Shown: in pieces, positions 1 through 10,782 of the stretch | Position numbering within the stretch: the first letter of the stretch is position 1 | Layout: each line of letters begins with the position of its first letter | From: Chrysomallon squamiferum | Taxonomy: Eukaryota; Mollusca; Gastropoda; Neomphalida; Peltospiridae | Assembly: GCA_012295275.1 (NCBI GenBank) | Contig: CM022676.1 | Span: 3,337,258-3,379,757, forward strand | Direction: 5' to 3' | Length of the DNA: 42,500 nucleotides | Notes under the pieces: generated by a model | Databases searched by the model: none | Told to the model about the DNA's origin: nothing | Seen by the model: only the letters and a program-made list of their open reading frames with translations | Program-made: the position numbers and the translations under genes

Positions 1-219
1 TATAATTTATTATCGTTACAAAAATCATAAAATTTAATTTTAGAAAACAAATTTGCCCCCAAGGATTAGGTAAAAAAACATGCTTGTCTCTATAATATTA
101 ATAAAATAAAATATATTTTCTGAGTTATTAAAAACGAATGACTTGAAATGTATGTGATAAAACATACTATAATGCGTTCTGAACATATACGCTTTAAACA
201 TTTTTGTATATACAAATTT

Positions 220-222
220 TAA

Positions 223-257
<35 letters not shown>

Positions 258-391
258 GAATAATAGAATAAAGGCAAAATAAAATAATAAATAAATAAAT
301 TTATATATTTTCAATAAAAATGCACTTAGTTTTTATTAATTAATTTAGTTATTAATTAAGATATTTATTTATTTATTTATTTATTTATTTA
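220..391. repeat. Opposed (AAAT)n and (TTTA)n microsatellites
   Basis: An AAAT run (220-257) is followed about 105 bases later by a TTTA run (363-391). As reverse complements they can pair into a stem of up to about 28 bp. This is probably chance in a repeat-rich region. Confidence 0.85.
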
Positions 392-920
392 TATGCTTAG
401 TTGTTTGTTTCTTTATTTCTTCATTCATATATTATTTATTTTTGAAATTTATAATTTCCATAGCAAATGAAAATTATTTGTGTTAGTTATATTTTATAAC
501 ATTTTTGCTAATGCTGAAAAGAAAATGAATGGATAGAATTTTATTTATAACATAAACCGCTACAGTTGTAATATCATGACATTTTTAGATCGGAGAAAAT
601 AACAATTACAACAGTCAGAATAACGCAACAAAAATTAAATAATTAGTTAAAACTAATGATATAATTTTTAAAAATAAAATAGTTATTTACTTTGAAAATA
701 AAGTTAATAGCAAAGACATTTCTTAGATTATTTATGCAAACACATTTTATATATATATTTTTTTAATGAACTATTGAATAATTAAAGTAACTACTACAGT
801 TAAAGTTACTGACGATGATGATAATGATGATGCCGAATGGTATTTTAGTTAAGAATGTAATAATTATTCGAAAATAGGGGATGTAAGTATATTTGTTTTA
901 TTTAGTAAGAAAAATAAACA

Positions 921-996
921 CAATAAATAAACGGATGAATGAATGAACGAACGAACGAATGAATAAATAAATAAAATAAAACTAAAGAAATAATAA

Positions 997-1037
<41 letters not shown>
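921..1037. repeat. GAAT/GAAC/AAAT then (AAT)n compound microsatellite
   Basis: Tetranucleotides drift from AAAT to GAAT to GAAC and back, then become AAT triplets interrupted by AAAAT. The reverse-strand open frame here, rich in Tyr, Phe and Ser, is only this repeat translated. Confidence 0.85.
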
Positions 1038-1038
<1 letters not shown>

Positions 1039-1261
1039 TACTTTAACAAACAAGAATTTAAAACAAACTGAAAAATAATTAAACAAATTAATTAAAAAAT
1101 TAACATTTTTAGTGTATTTTTCTCTCTCTTTTTACTGTTAATCTTTTAAAATAAGGAAAATTAAAAATTTTGTATATTTAATTATGTATATTCAGCTATT
1201 TTCTCGAAATATCCACTAGATTAATTTAAAAATATCTATCTGTTCGTTTAAGTTCTAAAAT

Positions 1262-1600
1262 CTCAGCAGCAGATTGCGCGTTTTTTTGCACACGAATAGT
1301 TCGCCTGTCGAGGAGTGAAAAGTCCATTAAAAGCTCGCTTGCGATTGGCCGTTCTCTATAAGGCCAGATCTCTGCTTGAAACCGATTGGTTACAGTTTGA
1401 ATAACAGTGCACCCTTGACCTTGAGGAACTACTTTCTATTGTAGCCGAATCACGTGGTTTTGATTGATAACTGAAATGGCGCGCAAGAATTTTTGCGGGC
1501 GGGAGGGAGGGGGGAGAATGCTGACTTATCATTTGTGATTGTTATTTGCTGACTTATGCTGAGCAAAAGTACTTACTATGCATTGTCTATTTATATACAG
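1262..1600. promoter_or_regulatory. Balanced-composition islet with promoter-type motifs
   Basis: This is the first part of the window that is neither A+T-rich nor repetitive, and it has several CpGs. Visible motifs are two inverted CCAAT boxes (ATTGG at 1344-1348 and 1385-1389, 41 bases apart, an NF-Y-like spacing) and TATAAGG at 1357-1363. There is an extended nuclear-receptor half-site TGACCTTGA at 1416-1424 (the reverse is TCAAGGTCA, the ERR/FTZ-F1 type) and an E-box CACGTG at 1451-1456. TGATTGAT at 1461-1468 is PBX/Hox-type. ATGGCG lies at 1476-1481, a G-quadruplex motif at 1497-1514, and TGCTGAC/TGCTGAG Maf-type half-sites at 1519, 1547 and 1557. A promoter or enhancer is inferred. The only nearby frames are a 20-codon one from 1476 and a 60-codon one at 1556-1738, and neither is convincing. 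Confidence 0.4.
1497..1514 (+). other. Canonical G-quadruplex motif
   Basis: Four runs of at least three G are separated by single bases (GGG C GGG A GGG A then six G). This fits the strictest G-quadruplex pattern, with one-base loops. It stands out sharply in DNA this A+T-rich and lies next to the CCAAT/E-box cluster. Confidence 0.8.
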
Positions 1601-2240
1601 TCCGCCTTCGCCTGCTCGATGTATGGTTCTATAAATATGTTTATAATTGGCTTATTTCGAAACACAGACACAGCACATTTTGTGTACATATTTTGTAATA
1701 CTCGTATGCACGATAACGCAATATATTGCATCATTTGATTTAATATATCATATCATTGTATAGTGTAGGTATTAATAACACTAAATGTTTTAACTGTTAT
1801 AGATAACATAATTTTCAATGAATTCCTTTACTCATTTCTTTTTTTTTTTTTTTTTTTTTTTTCTTTTTTTTTTCCCCTTTTCATTTATTGTTTATTTATT
1901 TATTTAATTTATTTACTTTTTTTTATTTTATTTTTTTTTTAAATTTTACAAATAGAAACTTCCTGAAAATGTTAAATTAGAGGTTTATGATAATTAACAG
2001 AAAATAAATAATTAATTGGGTGAGATAACGGTTGAACGAAATCGTTAGTTTTAAGCGAATAATACCTGCAACACGAAGGTGCGGTTAGCGGCAAAACGGT
2101 GTGTTTTGTTTAATGTACATTTCCGTTAACACATTTACAGTATTAGTTACTCTTACGTTAACTGATAATTTAAATATTCCCAAATCACGCAAACACGTCC
2201 TGGGCGAAAAACTATTTCCTTAAACAATGAATTGTAGGGA
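1601..2240. other. No gene; long T tract
   Basis: A+T-rich sequence with a T24 run at 1839-1862 that continues after one C. A more complex patch at about 2035-2115 has scattered CpGs but no motif or frame I can name. Confidence 0.7.
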
Positions 2241-2468
<228 letters not shown>

Positions 2469-2471
<3 letters not shown>

Positions 2472-2989
2472 AATTTGTCAATATTCTGTAATTAAAAAAC
2501 TGTAAACACAGGAGGAAAAACAACTAACAACAACAACAACAATATAAATAAATATATATATACATGAATATACATCATGAATTAACAGTTAATGAAAAAA
2601 AAAAAAAAAATGGGTTACCGTGTTATTAGTTTATTAAAGCATGAAAAGGAATAAAAAAAAATTTAAAAAAATAATAAGTAAAAAATAAATCATATAATAA
2701 TAATAATAAAAATTGTGAATGAAAAAATAAACAATTATAAATGAAGTGTCAGTGAAGAAAGATAAACATTATGACTAACATTGACGTCACAGGAAACAAC
2801 AAGAATGAAACACTAATTGAAAAAAAATGTAATAATAATAAAGAAGTATTAATAATACAGTGAAAAAAAAAAATTAAAATTAAAAAATACAAAATAAACA
2901 AAACTGAAATAATTGTATCTAAAAGATAAATGGCTAAATATATAAATATAATTCAAAATATTTCTTTTCCGTTTTCATAAATTTATAAT
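2469..2989. other. A+T-rich unique DNA with one CRE palindrome
   Basis: Mostly A-rich sequence with short AAT and AAC runs. A perfect TGACGTCA (CREB/ATF palindrome) is at 2782-2789. No gene is seen. Confidence 0.6.
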
Positions 2990-3014
2990 CTCTCTCTCTC
3001 TCTCTCTCTCTCTC
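2990..3014. repeat. (TC)n microsatellite
   Basis: About twelve uninterrupted TC units in A+T-rich surroundings. Confidence 0.95.
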
Positions 3015-3286
3015 GTTTTAAATATATTTCTACATAGTATAATGACTAGAAATTATTTCAGCTATGCATTGCTATTTTAGGAACATATGTCTTTTTTTGT
3101 GTGTGTGTTTGTATGTTTATGTATTTGTCTGCGCATATTTTACTTTTATGGCTTTGACTCCTTATACATATTTATGTTTGTATTTACAAGTGCTTCCCTT
3201 ACATTTGCGTTCACATTTCTGTCTGTATCTGTGCCTTACATAAGTATATAAATCTGTTTTTGAGATGGTTCTGTGTATTTACAAGC

Positions 3287-3287
<1 letters not shown>

Positions 3288-3338
<51 letters not shown>

Positions 3339-3349
3339 GACAGACAGAC

Positions 3350-3436
<87 letters not shown>
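3288..3436. repeat. (AC)n-(GACA)n-(GA)n compound microsatellite
   Basis: AC repeats pass through about five GACA units into some 40 GA units without a break. The GACA zone looks like the mutational bridge between the two dinucleotides. The 67-residue frames on both strands are pure repeat. Confidence 0.95.
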
Positions 3437-3439
<3 letters not shown>

Positions 3440-3776
3440 GTGCTGAAATAATGATACTATACCAGTGAAACATTAAAAGCAAAATATATTTGTGAACAGA
3501 AATAATAGTGGAAAATGAAAAATAAACAAGAACTTAATTAATTTCATTATTATTACTTAAACTGATAATGAGAAACTGAGTACAGTGTTAGTGTATGTTA
3601 ACACTGGTGACACTGAGGGGAATGTAATCTGGAAGGTTACAAATCCAAAAACATTTGAAATGAAATTTGATAACAGAAATTGGCATGGAGTTTCCTTAGT
3701 AACTCCTCCCTCAAAATCTCTCTTACAAATAAACACACCATAACATAATGATTTAAAAAACTATATATTTTATCCT
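3437..3776. other. Unique stretch, no gene seen
   Basis: Non-repetitive sequence of moderate complexity, especially 3560-3740. I found no open frame with convincing composition or splice sites and no named motif. Confidence 0.6.
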
Positions 3777-3873
3777 TATTATTATTATTATTCGTATTTC
3801 TTATTCTTATTTATTTATTTATTGTTGTTGTTGCCGTTGTTGTTATTATTATTAGTTGTTGTTATTATTATTA

Positions 3874-3942
<69 letters not shown>
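3777..3942. repeat. (TTA)n/(GTT)n triplet array
   Basis: TTA triplets are interspersed with GTT and TTTA, ending in a long pure TTA run. Confidence 0.9.
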
Positions 3943-3943
<1 letters not shown>

Positions 3944-4274
3944 AAATAATTAATATATGCCAGTACACTCAAATATATGGCAAAATATCTGATAATTATT
4001 ATTATAAAGTACCTCAGACGTGATTGCTTTTATCTATCTATCATTTAATTATTGCTAATTTAGTTCTAGCAATTAAATGCTAATTTTAATATTGTAAAGT
4101 ACATTTATTTTATAATGTAACAGTAGGTAAGTTATATTTCTTTATATTTATTTTTATGGGAGTTTGTTTTATTCCGTTTCGTTCTCTTTTAGCTAATTTG
4201 ATATATTTTTTTTTTTTTTTTTGTTATTTTATTAAAAGAAATTATTTTTTTATTTTACGAAATTAATAATGTAG

Positions 4275-4329
4275 ATTGCGCAATACGATTAGACACTCTG
4301 ACAAAGCAGCTGCAAAAATGGCGCCAAAA
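4275..4329. promoter_or_regulatory. Compact C/EBP + E-box + E2F motif cluster
   Basis: Three palindromic sites lie within 55 bases. ATTGCGCAAT at 4275-4284 is the ideal C/EBP palindrome. GCAGCTGC at 4306-4313 is a bHLH E-box. AAAATGGCGCCAAAA at 4315-4329 is an E2F/DP-type site that also contains ATGGCG. The flanks are plain A+T-rich DNA, so the clustering is notable. The open frame through here soon runs into a T29-coded poly-Phe and is not credible as protein. Regulatory function is inferred from motifs only. Confidence 0.4.
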
Positions 4330-4391
4330 CGAAGTATCAGATTTAAATCAAATTTTGTTCTAAAAACAATCTTAAAATACTCAATGTTCTT

Positions 4392-4393
<2 letters not shown>

Positions 4394-4422
<29 letters not shown>
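4394..4422. repeat. T29 homopolymer
   Basis: A T29 run is followed by CAG at 4423-4425, so it mimics an ideal splice acceptor. The sequence after it meets stops quickly and has no matching donor that I could see. Confidence 0.85.
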
Positions 4423-4594
4423 CAGAGATTAATAACTAGATATAATTTTCATTTTCATTATCTGAAAATTTATCTCAATTGCCGTAGTTTAAAACATATA
4501 TCTATTTTTAGAATATGTATTTTTATTATCCGTATTATTTCCATTTAAGCTGATTTATGTTAACTATATTCTTATAATAGATTTTTTTTTTTCT

Positions 4595-4737
4595 GTCTAT
4601 CTATCTATCTATCTATCTATCTGTCTATCTACCTATCTATCTATAATACTTTTTATTATTTTTATTATTTTAATTATCATATTTTAAATTGCCATATTCT
4701 GATTTATTTTTATATTATATATATATATATATATATT

Positions 4738-4769
<32 letters not shown>
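4595..4769. repeat. (ATCT)n then (TA)n microsatellites
   Basis: ATCT/GTCT tetranucleotides run from 4595 to 4645. TA dinucleotides occupy about 4715-4769 and are split by a short palindromic interruption around 4738-4745. Confidence 0.9.
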
Positions 4770-4776
<7 letters not shown>

Positions 4777-5221
4777 TTCTAGCTATACAATTATAAATCT
4801 TTGTTTTCTTTGACTAGTCATGAATCATTTTTCCGAGTTTTAAAGTGGCTTTCATAAAGCTTATTCGTATTAATTTTTTTACAAATGCTCAGTATTAAAT
4901 TTTACTGCCTAGAAATCAATTTCAGTTCAGTTTTCATAATACAAAACCTTGAAATAGACCCAGTAATGAAAACGTATATTTTAATGTAATTTTTCTGATA
5001 CGTATTCCAAAAAAAATCTATTTTATTTTTGATCGCGTATGCGTTACAAAACCATGGTGTTTATTCAGATATTCTCATGTTTTATTGTTTTATTCGATTA
5101 CCACGTTATTTGTTACCTACACTTTTCACTGATGCCTATTTCCGCAAGCAGTATTTTATTTAGGTCACCCAATATATATTACATAGTACCGGCTTAAACA
5201 TACTTCCTAAGTTGGGTTATG
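4770..5221. other. Unique A+T-rich DNA, no gene seen
   Basis: Non-repetitive sequence without convincing frames or motifs. Confidence 0.6.
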
Positions 5222-5222
5222 T

Positions 5223-5254
<32 letters not shown>

Positions 5255-5530
5255 TTATTTGTCTATGTATCTATGTATCTATTTTATTTTATTTTATTTT
5301 ATTTTATTTTATTTTCTTTTTTATTATTCTTGTGGTTGTTTGTTTGTTTGTTTGCTTGTTTGTTTATTAATTAATTTATTTATTATTCTTGTTTTATTAT
5401 TCTTTGTTTATTTATTACTATTTTTGCTGTTTTGTTGTTGTTTATTTTATTTAGTTAGTTAGCTTATTATTATTATTGTTATTGCTGCTATTATTATTAC
5501 CTTTATCATCATCATCATCATTATCACTAT
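5222..5530. repeat. TTTA, TTTTA, GTTT, TTA and ATC repeats
   Basis: TTTA (5222-5258), TTTTA (about 5280-5315) and GTTT (about 5335-5370) follow one another, then mixed TTA and ATC triplets to about 5530. The 67-residue frame at 5259-5462 is this repeat. Confidence 0.85.
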
Positions 5531-5822
5531 TATTTGTTATATACATTATAAATATTTTTATTTGTCTCTTATAATGTAATTAAACAGTATCAAAATAATT
5601 ATATCTAATTTATATATCTATTTTTATAATTATGTGAAGCTAATTTTATTTTTCTGTTTAACTAAAAAACAAAACCTATAGTTTATTTAGTTTTCATTAC
5701 ATAATAGTATTTATATTTATTTTATTTTATCTCGATTTATTTAATTTATTTATTAATATTTATTAATATTTATTTATTTATTTTTAAAATAAAATATAAA
5801 CGATTTCATTTTCCTATTTGTT

Positions 5823-5888
5823 TTATTATTATTATTATTATCATCATCATCATAATCATTATTATTGTTGTGGTTAATTTTATTTTTA

Positions 5889-5936
<48 letters not shown>
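5823..5936. repeat. TTA/ATC triplets and (TA)n
   Basis: TTA then ATC triplets at 5823-5866, followed by about twenty TA units ending near 5936. Confidence 0.9.
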
Positions 5937-5939
<3 letters not shown>

Positions 5940-6126
5940 TGTATATATGATTTTAAATATTGACAATGTGTACTTTCTTCGAATAACCTATTTAAATAGC
6001 AGTATATTCTTATACATATAATTCAAATAAATATTTATTGTTATGTACCTTTATACTTCTACAACATAAATTTGCATAATGTATTTTTTGATATATATAC
6101 TAAGTGTTATTTATTTTATTTTGTAG

Positions 6127-6339
6127 GTCAAAAACAGAAACAGAAGGATACAAAGTTTCGCTATGAAAAAACGGATATTTTGGACAAGACTATCATTTTT
6201 GATTCTACGTAAAGCAGCCGAACTGGAAATTATTATTAATTTTTTAAAACGGATGAAAAGTTCTGTGAACAAAATACAAAGTTCATATAGGTATATTTAT
6301 ATGGTAGCTTTATTTATAATTACGTGCACTTATGGCTAA
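6127..6339 (+). other. Weak candidate terminal exon frame
   Basis: A 70-codon open frame starts directly after a splice-acceptor-like T-rich stretch ending TTTTGTAG at 6126 and runs to TAA at 6337-6339. Its first Met is codon 13 (6163). The early residues are basic (KNRNRR, then KKRIF) and the composition is less biased than repeat-derived frames. Against it, its last third lies in the dispersed repeat that starts near 6285, and no donor or homologue is recognised. Most likely chance. Confidence 0.12.
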
Positions 6340-6525
6340 TGCATAAAAAGGTTTGTATGTTTTAATTTGATTAATAATTTGATAAGCTCTAAAGGTTATT
6401 GGAGAAAAAATATTATCGGAAAAAAAGAGGATTAAAATCTGTTTATATTTTATTTATTTATTTTTTTATTTTTTTTTATTTATTTGTAACTAAGTACGTA
6501 AATAAATAAATAAATAAATAAATAA

Positions 6526-6557
<32 letters not shown>

Positions 6558-6560
6558 CAA
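6285..6560 (+). repeat. Dispersed repeat, copy A
   Basis: This segment reappears in the same orientation at 35836-36170. A 35-base exact match pairs 6337-6371 with 35889-35923. A 19-base exact match pairs 6404-6422 with 35952-35970. A shared start reads ATATAGG. Both copies continue into T-rich sequence with TATTTGTAA, then AAT and AAC triplets, so the repeat seems to carry a microsatellite tail. Upstream flanks are unrelated. I see no terminal inverted repeat, target duplication or coding capacity. A short non-autonomous element is inferred. Confidence 0.7.
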
Positions 6561-6826
6561 CAATAATAACAATAACAAATAAGTTAATAAATAAATATGT
6601 TAATAAGTTAATTAAAGCAGAAAAATAAAAGATCTATAAATTATTTTATAATTTAATATTTCGAAGTTTCGGATAGATAAATAGGTAGATAGGTAGACAG
6701 ACAGATAGATAGATAGACAGATAAAGAAATAAATAAAGAAAAACGTAAATAAATATAGTTTAACGACAAGTCTGCAATAAGCTTTATTGTAAGCACACAC
6801 ACACACACACACACACTCACACACAA
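6500..6826. repeat. AAAT/AAT/AAC, GATA/GACA and (AC)n microsatellites
   Basis: AAAT and AAT run from 6500 to about 6560 with AAC interruptions. GATA/GGTA/GACA units are at 6671-6722. AC dinucleotides are at 6796-6826. The overlapping reverse frames here are repeat translations. Confidence 0.85.
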
Positions 6827-7307
6827 AAATAAAAAATAAAAAAGGATATTTATTAGCATAATAAACACGACCATTTTATATAAACAAACAAAACATTAAC
6901 AGTAATTAAAACGTATGAAAACAAAACAAAACAAACCACCAAATTGCATGAAATAAAAAAGAACAATTGGTGAAAGGTAAACATCAAAGCAAATATATTG
7001 AATGACATAAATAATTGAGTTGAGTTTAAAGTCAAAAACAAATGTGCTGAATTACATTAAGAAGTAGGTTCTGTTTTCGTTAATAAAATATTAATATAGT
7101 ATGACTAAGAGACGAATATAAAATCGTTTTATTTAAGACCAATCATGCGAAAAATAGGTAATTAATATTCATTAGTTCAGTGAGCTATTTATGTTTAAAA
7201 TACAGATTTTATTCGTTTTAAAAATTTATTATTTTATATATTTATTGAATGCTCGTGTATTATCCAGAAGTTAAAATATTAAATTAAAAAATAGCAATAA
7301 TAATTAT
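6827..7307. other. Unique A+T-rich DNA, no gene seen
   Basis: No convincing frame, splice pair or motif cluster. A 62-residue reverse frame (6853-7041) has ordinary composition but no supporting signal. Confidence 0.55.
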
Positions 7308-7311
7308 TATA

Positions 7312-7367
<56 letters not shown>

Positions 7368-7804
7368 CAACAACAACAGCAACAACAACAATCTTTTTTA
7401 AATAAAACAATATTTTGTTTTTAACATGATTTATCGAATAATATTAAACTAAATTCAAACCAATAATTATTCAATCATTTGTTGTTTAAAAATAATCATA
7501 CATAATTTTGAAAATAATCCTTGATGTTCATAAATAAATATATATTTAAAATTTGTATGTTTACTCCCTTCAAAGAAGAAATTAATCTTTTATTTATAAT
7601 CAGTCCATTGTTATTATTATTATTATAATTATTATTATTTATTATTATTATTATTATTATTATTCAGTTTTGAATTTTACTTGATAACAAGGAAATATTA
7701 CATATTATGAGTGAATGGCATATTTTATTATCTTTATTTTTATAATTACATGTATACAGAAATTATATTTAATATTATTTTAAAAAAATGCTTTATTATT
7801 ATTA

Positions 7805-7836
<32 letters not shown>

Positions 7837-7870
7837 TATTGTTGTTGTTCTTGTTGTTGCTTCTGCTGTT
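7308..7870. repeat. AAT/AAC arrays followed by TTA/GTT arrays
   Basis: AAT then AAC triplets at 7308-7391 are followed by TTA arrays at about 7608-7662 and 7796-7860 that end in GTT. The first array is complementary to the later two, so foldback pairing is possible. Unique A+T-rich sequence separates them. Confidence 0.85.
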
Positions 7871-8159
7871 AGTACTATCTACTACAACTACTACTACTTT
7901 AATTAAATTTATTTTATTTTTTTCCTTTCTTTATATATAATTTACATAATTTATGCTAATATATGAAAAATATGCTATTTATAAATTGCATTACTGTTTC
8001 TATTTCTATTATTATTTATTTTTATTGTAATACACTATAAACTTTTACTTATTTTTATTATTAAATATTATCACTATTATATATTAATTACATACTTTAT
8101 AAATATATATTGCAAATATATTAACATCTGGTTATATTTCTTAGCTCTTCATTAATATT
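7871..8159. other. A+T-rich DNA, no gene seen
   Basis: Low-complexity TAT-rich sequence with nothing recognisable. Confidence 0.6.
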
Positions 8160-9078
8160 GATGAACAGTTCTTGACATTTGACCTCTGATAAATTGTTTG
8201 CCGTTACGTTTACTGTTATATTTGAAGACATTGATGAATAAAGTACTGTTTAACGGTTGATGTTGTGGCGTGCGGTGATTGTGTAATTTCTTACATACAG
8301 TTCGATATTAACTAGTATTTTCAACTTTACCTGTAACTAGCTCTAAATGTTTTTGTGTTATTTCATCAATAACGCCCCTGATTTTGTACTAACTTATTTA
8401 AATTTTATGATTATTTTTCGTAAATGACGTCATTCTGCGGTTTTCGTGAAATCAAGGTCTGAAGTATTGAATCTGTGTCTGGCTTCGGTCACCATTTTCT
8501 AATATACCAGAATAAGTTTAGTTATTTACGATAAAAAATAATACCTATTAACATCAAACGGACATTACCTATCTGAAATGAATATTATTATATCATACCA
8601 TACAAAGTTTGACACATTTTTTTTTTTTAAAAACAACGATACACCATCTCTCATTACATAAGGTAAAAACCACAAACCCATTTGGCGTCCATCTTGCATA
8701 ATCGTTTGAGAGTACTAAGACAAAATATAGTGCAGGATGAACGAATTTATCTAAATATCTTTCACGAAATGAAACAATTTCTCGCTTAATTTAGTTTAAA
8801 AATATAGTATTAACACCGATCTACCAAACTTTTACCATAAAAGATTCCCTTCTTTGCTTGGCGGCCTTCTGTTTCACACGCCAGACGACCGTACCCACAC
8901 CTTGTCGGCTGCACATATACGAAGCCATCTTGAATCGATAACGAGGCTGAACTTTAACATGAATTTGGAATAAGACAGACGCGTTGTGTTGGATTGTCGC
9001 CATTACAGTTAAGCTTAGAACAGACGAACCCCGACACAAGTAATTTCGCCTGCAGTTTGGAACAGGTGAAGGTCAAAT
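8160..9078. promoter_or_regulatory. Long balanced-composition islet with CRE and YY1/Pho-like sites
   Basis: About 900 bases are almost free of microsatellites and richer in G+C and CpG than their surroundings. Motifs seen are a perfect CRE palindrome TGACGTCA (8425-8432) and nuclear-receptor half-sites (TCAAGGTCT at 8452-8460; AGGTGA-AGGTCA at 9064-9075). YY1/Pho-type sites are CCATCTTG (8689-8696), GCCATCTTGA (8924-8933) and CGCCAT (8998-9003), all reading ATGG on the minus strand. It may be an enhancer, a Polycomb-type element or a minus-strand first exon; a 72-codon minus frame lies within. Confidence 0.4.
8821..9039 (-). CDS. Candidate minus-strand open frame, unknown product
   Basis: A 72-codon minus-strand frame of ordinary, non-repeat composition with several possible starts. 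They are Met1 at 9039, an ATGGCG start at 9003 leaving 60 residues, and CAAGATGGCT at 8928 leaving 35. The last resembles the TISU/YY1 start element of genes with very short leaders. The C-terminal third is basic (KQKAAKQRRES). ATGGTAAAAG near the end is a weak splice donor. No family is recognised. The islet may simply be regulatory, with the frame open by chance; comparative data would be needed to call it a gene. Confidence 0.15.
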   Translation of the reverse strand: MCRGSSVLSLTVMATIQHNASVLFQIHVKVQPRYRFKMASYMCSRQGVGTVVWRVKQKAAKQRRESFMVKVW

Positions 9079-9128
9079 TATAATACGTATAATAAGTAGA
9101 TACGTTTTAGAGGGATAAGTAATTACTA

Positions 9129-9129
<1 letters not shown>

Positions 9130-9167
<38 letters not shown>

Positions 9168-9183
9168 TTTTTTTTTTTTTTTT
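9130..9183. repeat. (TTA)n then poly-T
   Basis: About thirteen TTA units pass into a T run of about 18. A+T-rich unique sequence follows, with a lone G9 run at 9435-9443. Confidence 0.9.
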
Positions 9184-9505
9184 AGTATTTTTAATTTAAA
9201 AACTAGCAGACGAAATTAAAAGTGAATTTATAATTCACTTGAGATTGTTGTAGTAAAGAAAAAAAAAAATGTGGCGCAAAAAAAAGCTAAAAAAAACGAG
9301 ACCCACACATTTGTAATGTCTTCTAATAGTCTAATATGTTTGTCCACAAATGACGATAATTATGAACAGATTTAATTAATTAATTAATGTATTTTTAATG
9401 AAATGATGAGTATGCATGATTTCAATTGAGGCGTGGGGGGGGGTGCGAAATGAAGCAAGAAATAAATAATATATTTAAATATAAATAATAATATTGAAAA
9501 AAGAA

Positions 9506-9890
9506 GAGAATTTATGTATGTATATATTAATGTATGTTTGTATGTATATTATTAATGTGTGTATATTTAAATGAGTATGGGTATATGCATGTGTGTGTAT
9601 ATCTATTATATATCTATGTATGTATGTATGTGAATGTATATGTATGAATGTATGTATGTGTATGTGTGTTTATGTCTATTATTATGCTTGTCTGTATATA
9701 TGTACATATGTATGTGTGTGTGTGTGTGTTTGTGTCTGTCTCTGTGTATGCACGTATGTATGTGTGTGTGTATGTGTGTGTGTATCTGTATGTATATATG
9801 GATGTACGAATGTATGCATACATATATATACTGTATATAATGTATATCTATATGTACGTAAGTATGTTTGTACGTGTATGTATATAATTG
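9506..9890. repeat. TATG/TGTG/TATA tetranucleotide field
   Basis: Nearly 400 bases of interwoven TATG, TGTG and TATA units with few interruptions. At least four overlapping frames on both strands are artefacts of this repeat. Confidence 0.9.
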
Positions 9891-10104
9891 TAGAATAAAT
9901 TATAAAAACAAAACTAATTAATTAAATAATATAAAATAAGAAACGTTTCTTACTTTTACAAAATAAGTTACGTGTTAAGTATAACAATGTTTCAGTTAAC
10001 ATAGTACTATAATTCTGTGTCTACATCCTGTGTCTACATTCTGTCGTCAGTGTTTGGTCACTGATTCAGTTATTTAATATGTTTAATGAATAGATCGAAA
10101 GAAA

Positions 10105-10178
10105 CACAGAGACACACACAATTAGAGAGATAGACAGACAGATAGACAGACAGACAGACAGACACACACACAGACAGA

Positions 10179-10209
<31 letters not shown>
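10105..10209. repeat. CA/GACA/GATA mixed repeat
   Basis: Alternating blocks of ACAC, AGAC and GATA. Just upstream, at about 10015-10045, a 15-base unit starting CTGTGTCTACAT is duplicated in tandem. Confidence 0.85.
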
Positions 10210-10707
10210 TTAATTTAAAACACTTTTTATACTGGATATGTGCTCTGGTGTTAACAGTGTCATTTTAAACGTGATTTGCGTGCTAAATCTGACTGAATGT
10301 ATTGAAACCTGAATATAATAATTATTATTATTATTATACAGAAGTGTATTTGTTGACATTTCAATAGTTTAATAATGTTAAATAAACAATTCGTCATATT
10401 TATCTTATAACTTGATATCAAGAAACGATTATTTTTATTTCATACTGTGATATTATTTTGCGGATCTGTGTATAGATTTGTATTGTCTGTATTTGTGTCT
10501 CTGCGTATGTATGTGTGTGTGTCTGTATGTGCTTGTGTGTGTGTAAGGTTTATTTTTACAGAATTTAATTGCTGCGTCCGTATCGTAATAACTTACTTCA
10601 ACTCAAATAAAAATATTTAAAAAAATAAAAAAAAATAAAAAATTATTTTACCTAATTTTGTTTTATAAAAAAATATAACCTACTTTTGTGACTTTTATTT
10701 TTTTACT

Positions 10708-10712
<5 letters not shown>
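10210..10712. other. Unique A+T-rich DNA with short GT runs, no gene seen
   Basis: Short TATG/GTGT runs at about 10480-10545. No convincing frame or motif cluster. Confidence 0.6.

Positions 10713-10782
<70 letters not shown>

Larger units (their letters stand above)
1..1260. other. A+T-rich non-coding DNA with simple repeats
   Basis: No gene is seen. The stretch holds (AAAT)n at 220-257 and its complement (TTTA)n at 363-391, which could fold back on each other. It also has GAAT/GAAC tetranucleotides from about 922 and (AAT)n to 1037. The rest is non-repetitive A+T-rich sequence in which I see no splice-flanked open frame. Confidence 0.8.

Noticed and set aside
3265-3482. Frames of HT and RE repeats on both strands
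   Set aside because: Pure AC/GACA/GA microsatellite. Both strands are open because the repeat contains no stops.
4423-4548. T29-CAG followed by an open frame, as an exon with an ideal acceptor
   Set aside because: The frame is A+T-biased and short with no donor. T-rich DNA generates many such false acceptors (also at 15735, 22935, 24408 and 25968).
9435-9443. G9 run as a G-quadruplex
   Set aside because: A single run. The other three G-runs needed are missing nearby.
9593-9898. Cys/Val/Tyr-rich frames resembling a cysteine-rich peptide
   Set aside because: They come from TATG/TGTG repeats. Cysteines are regularly spaced only because TGT recurs.
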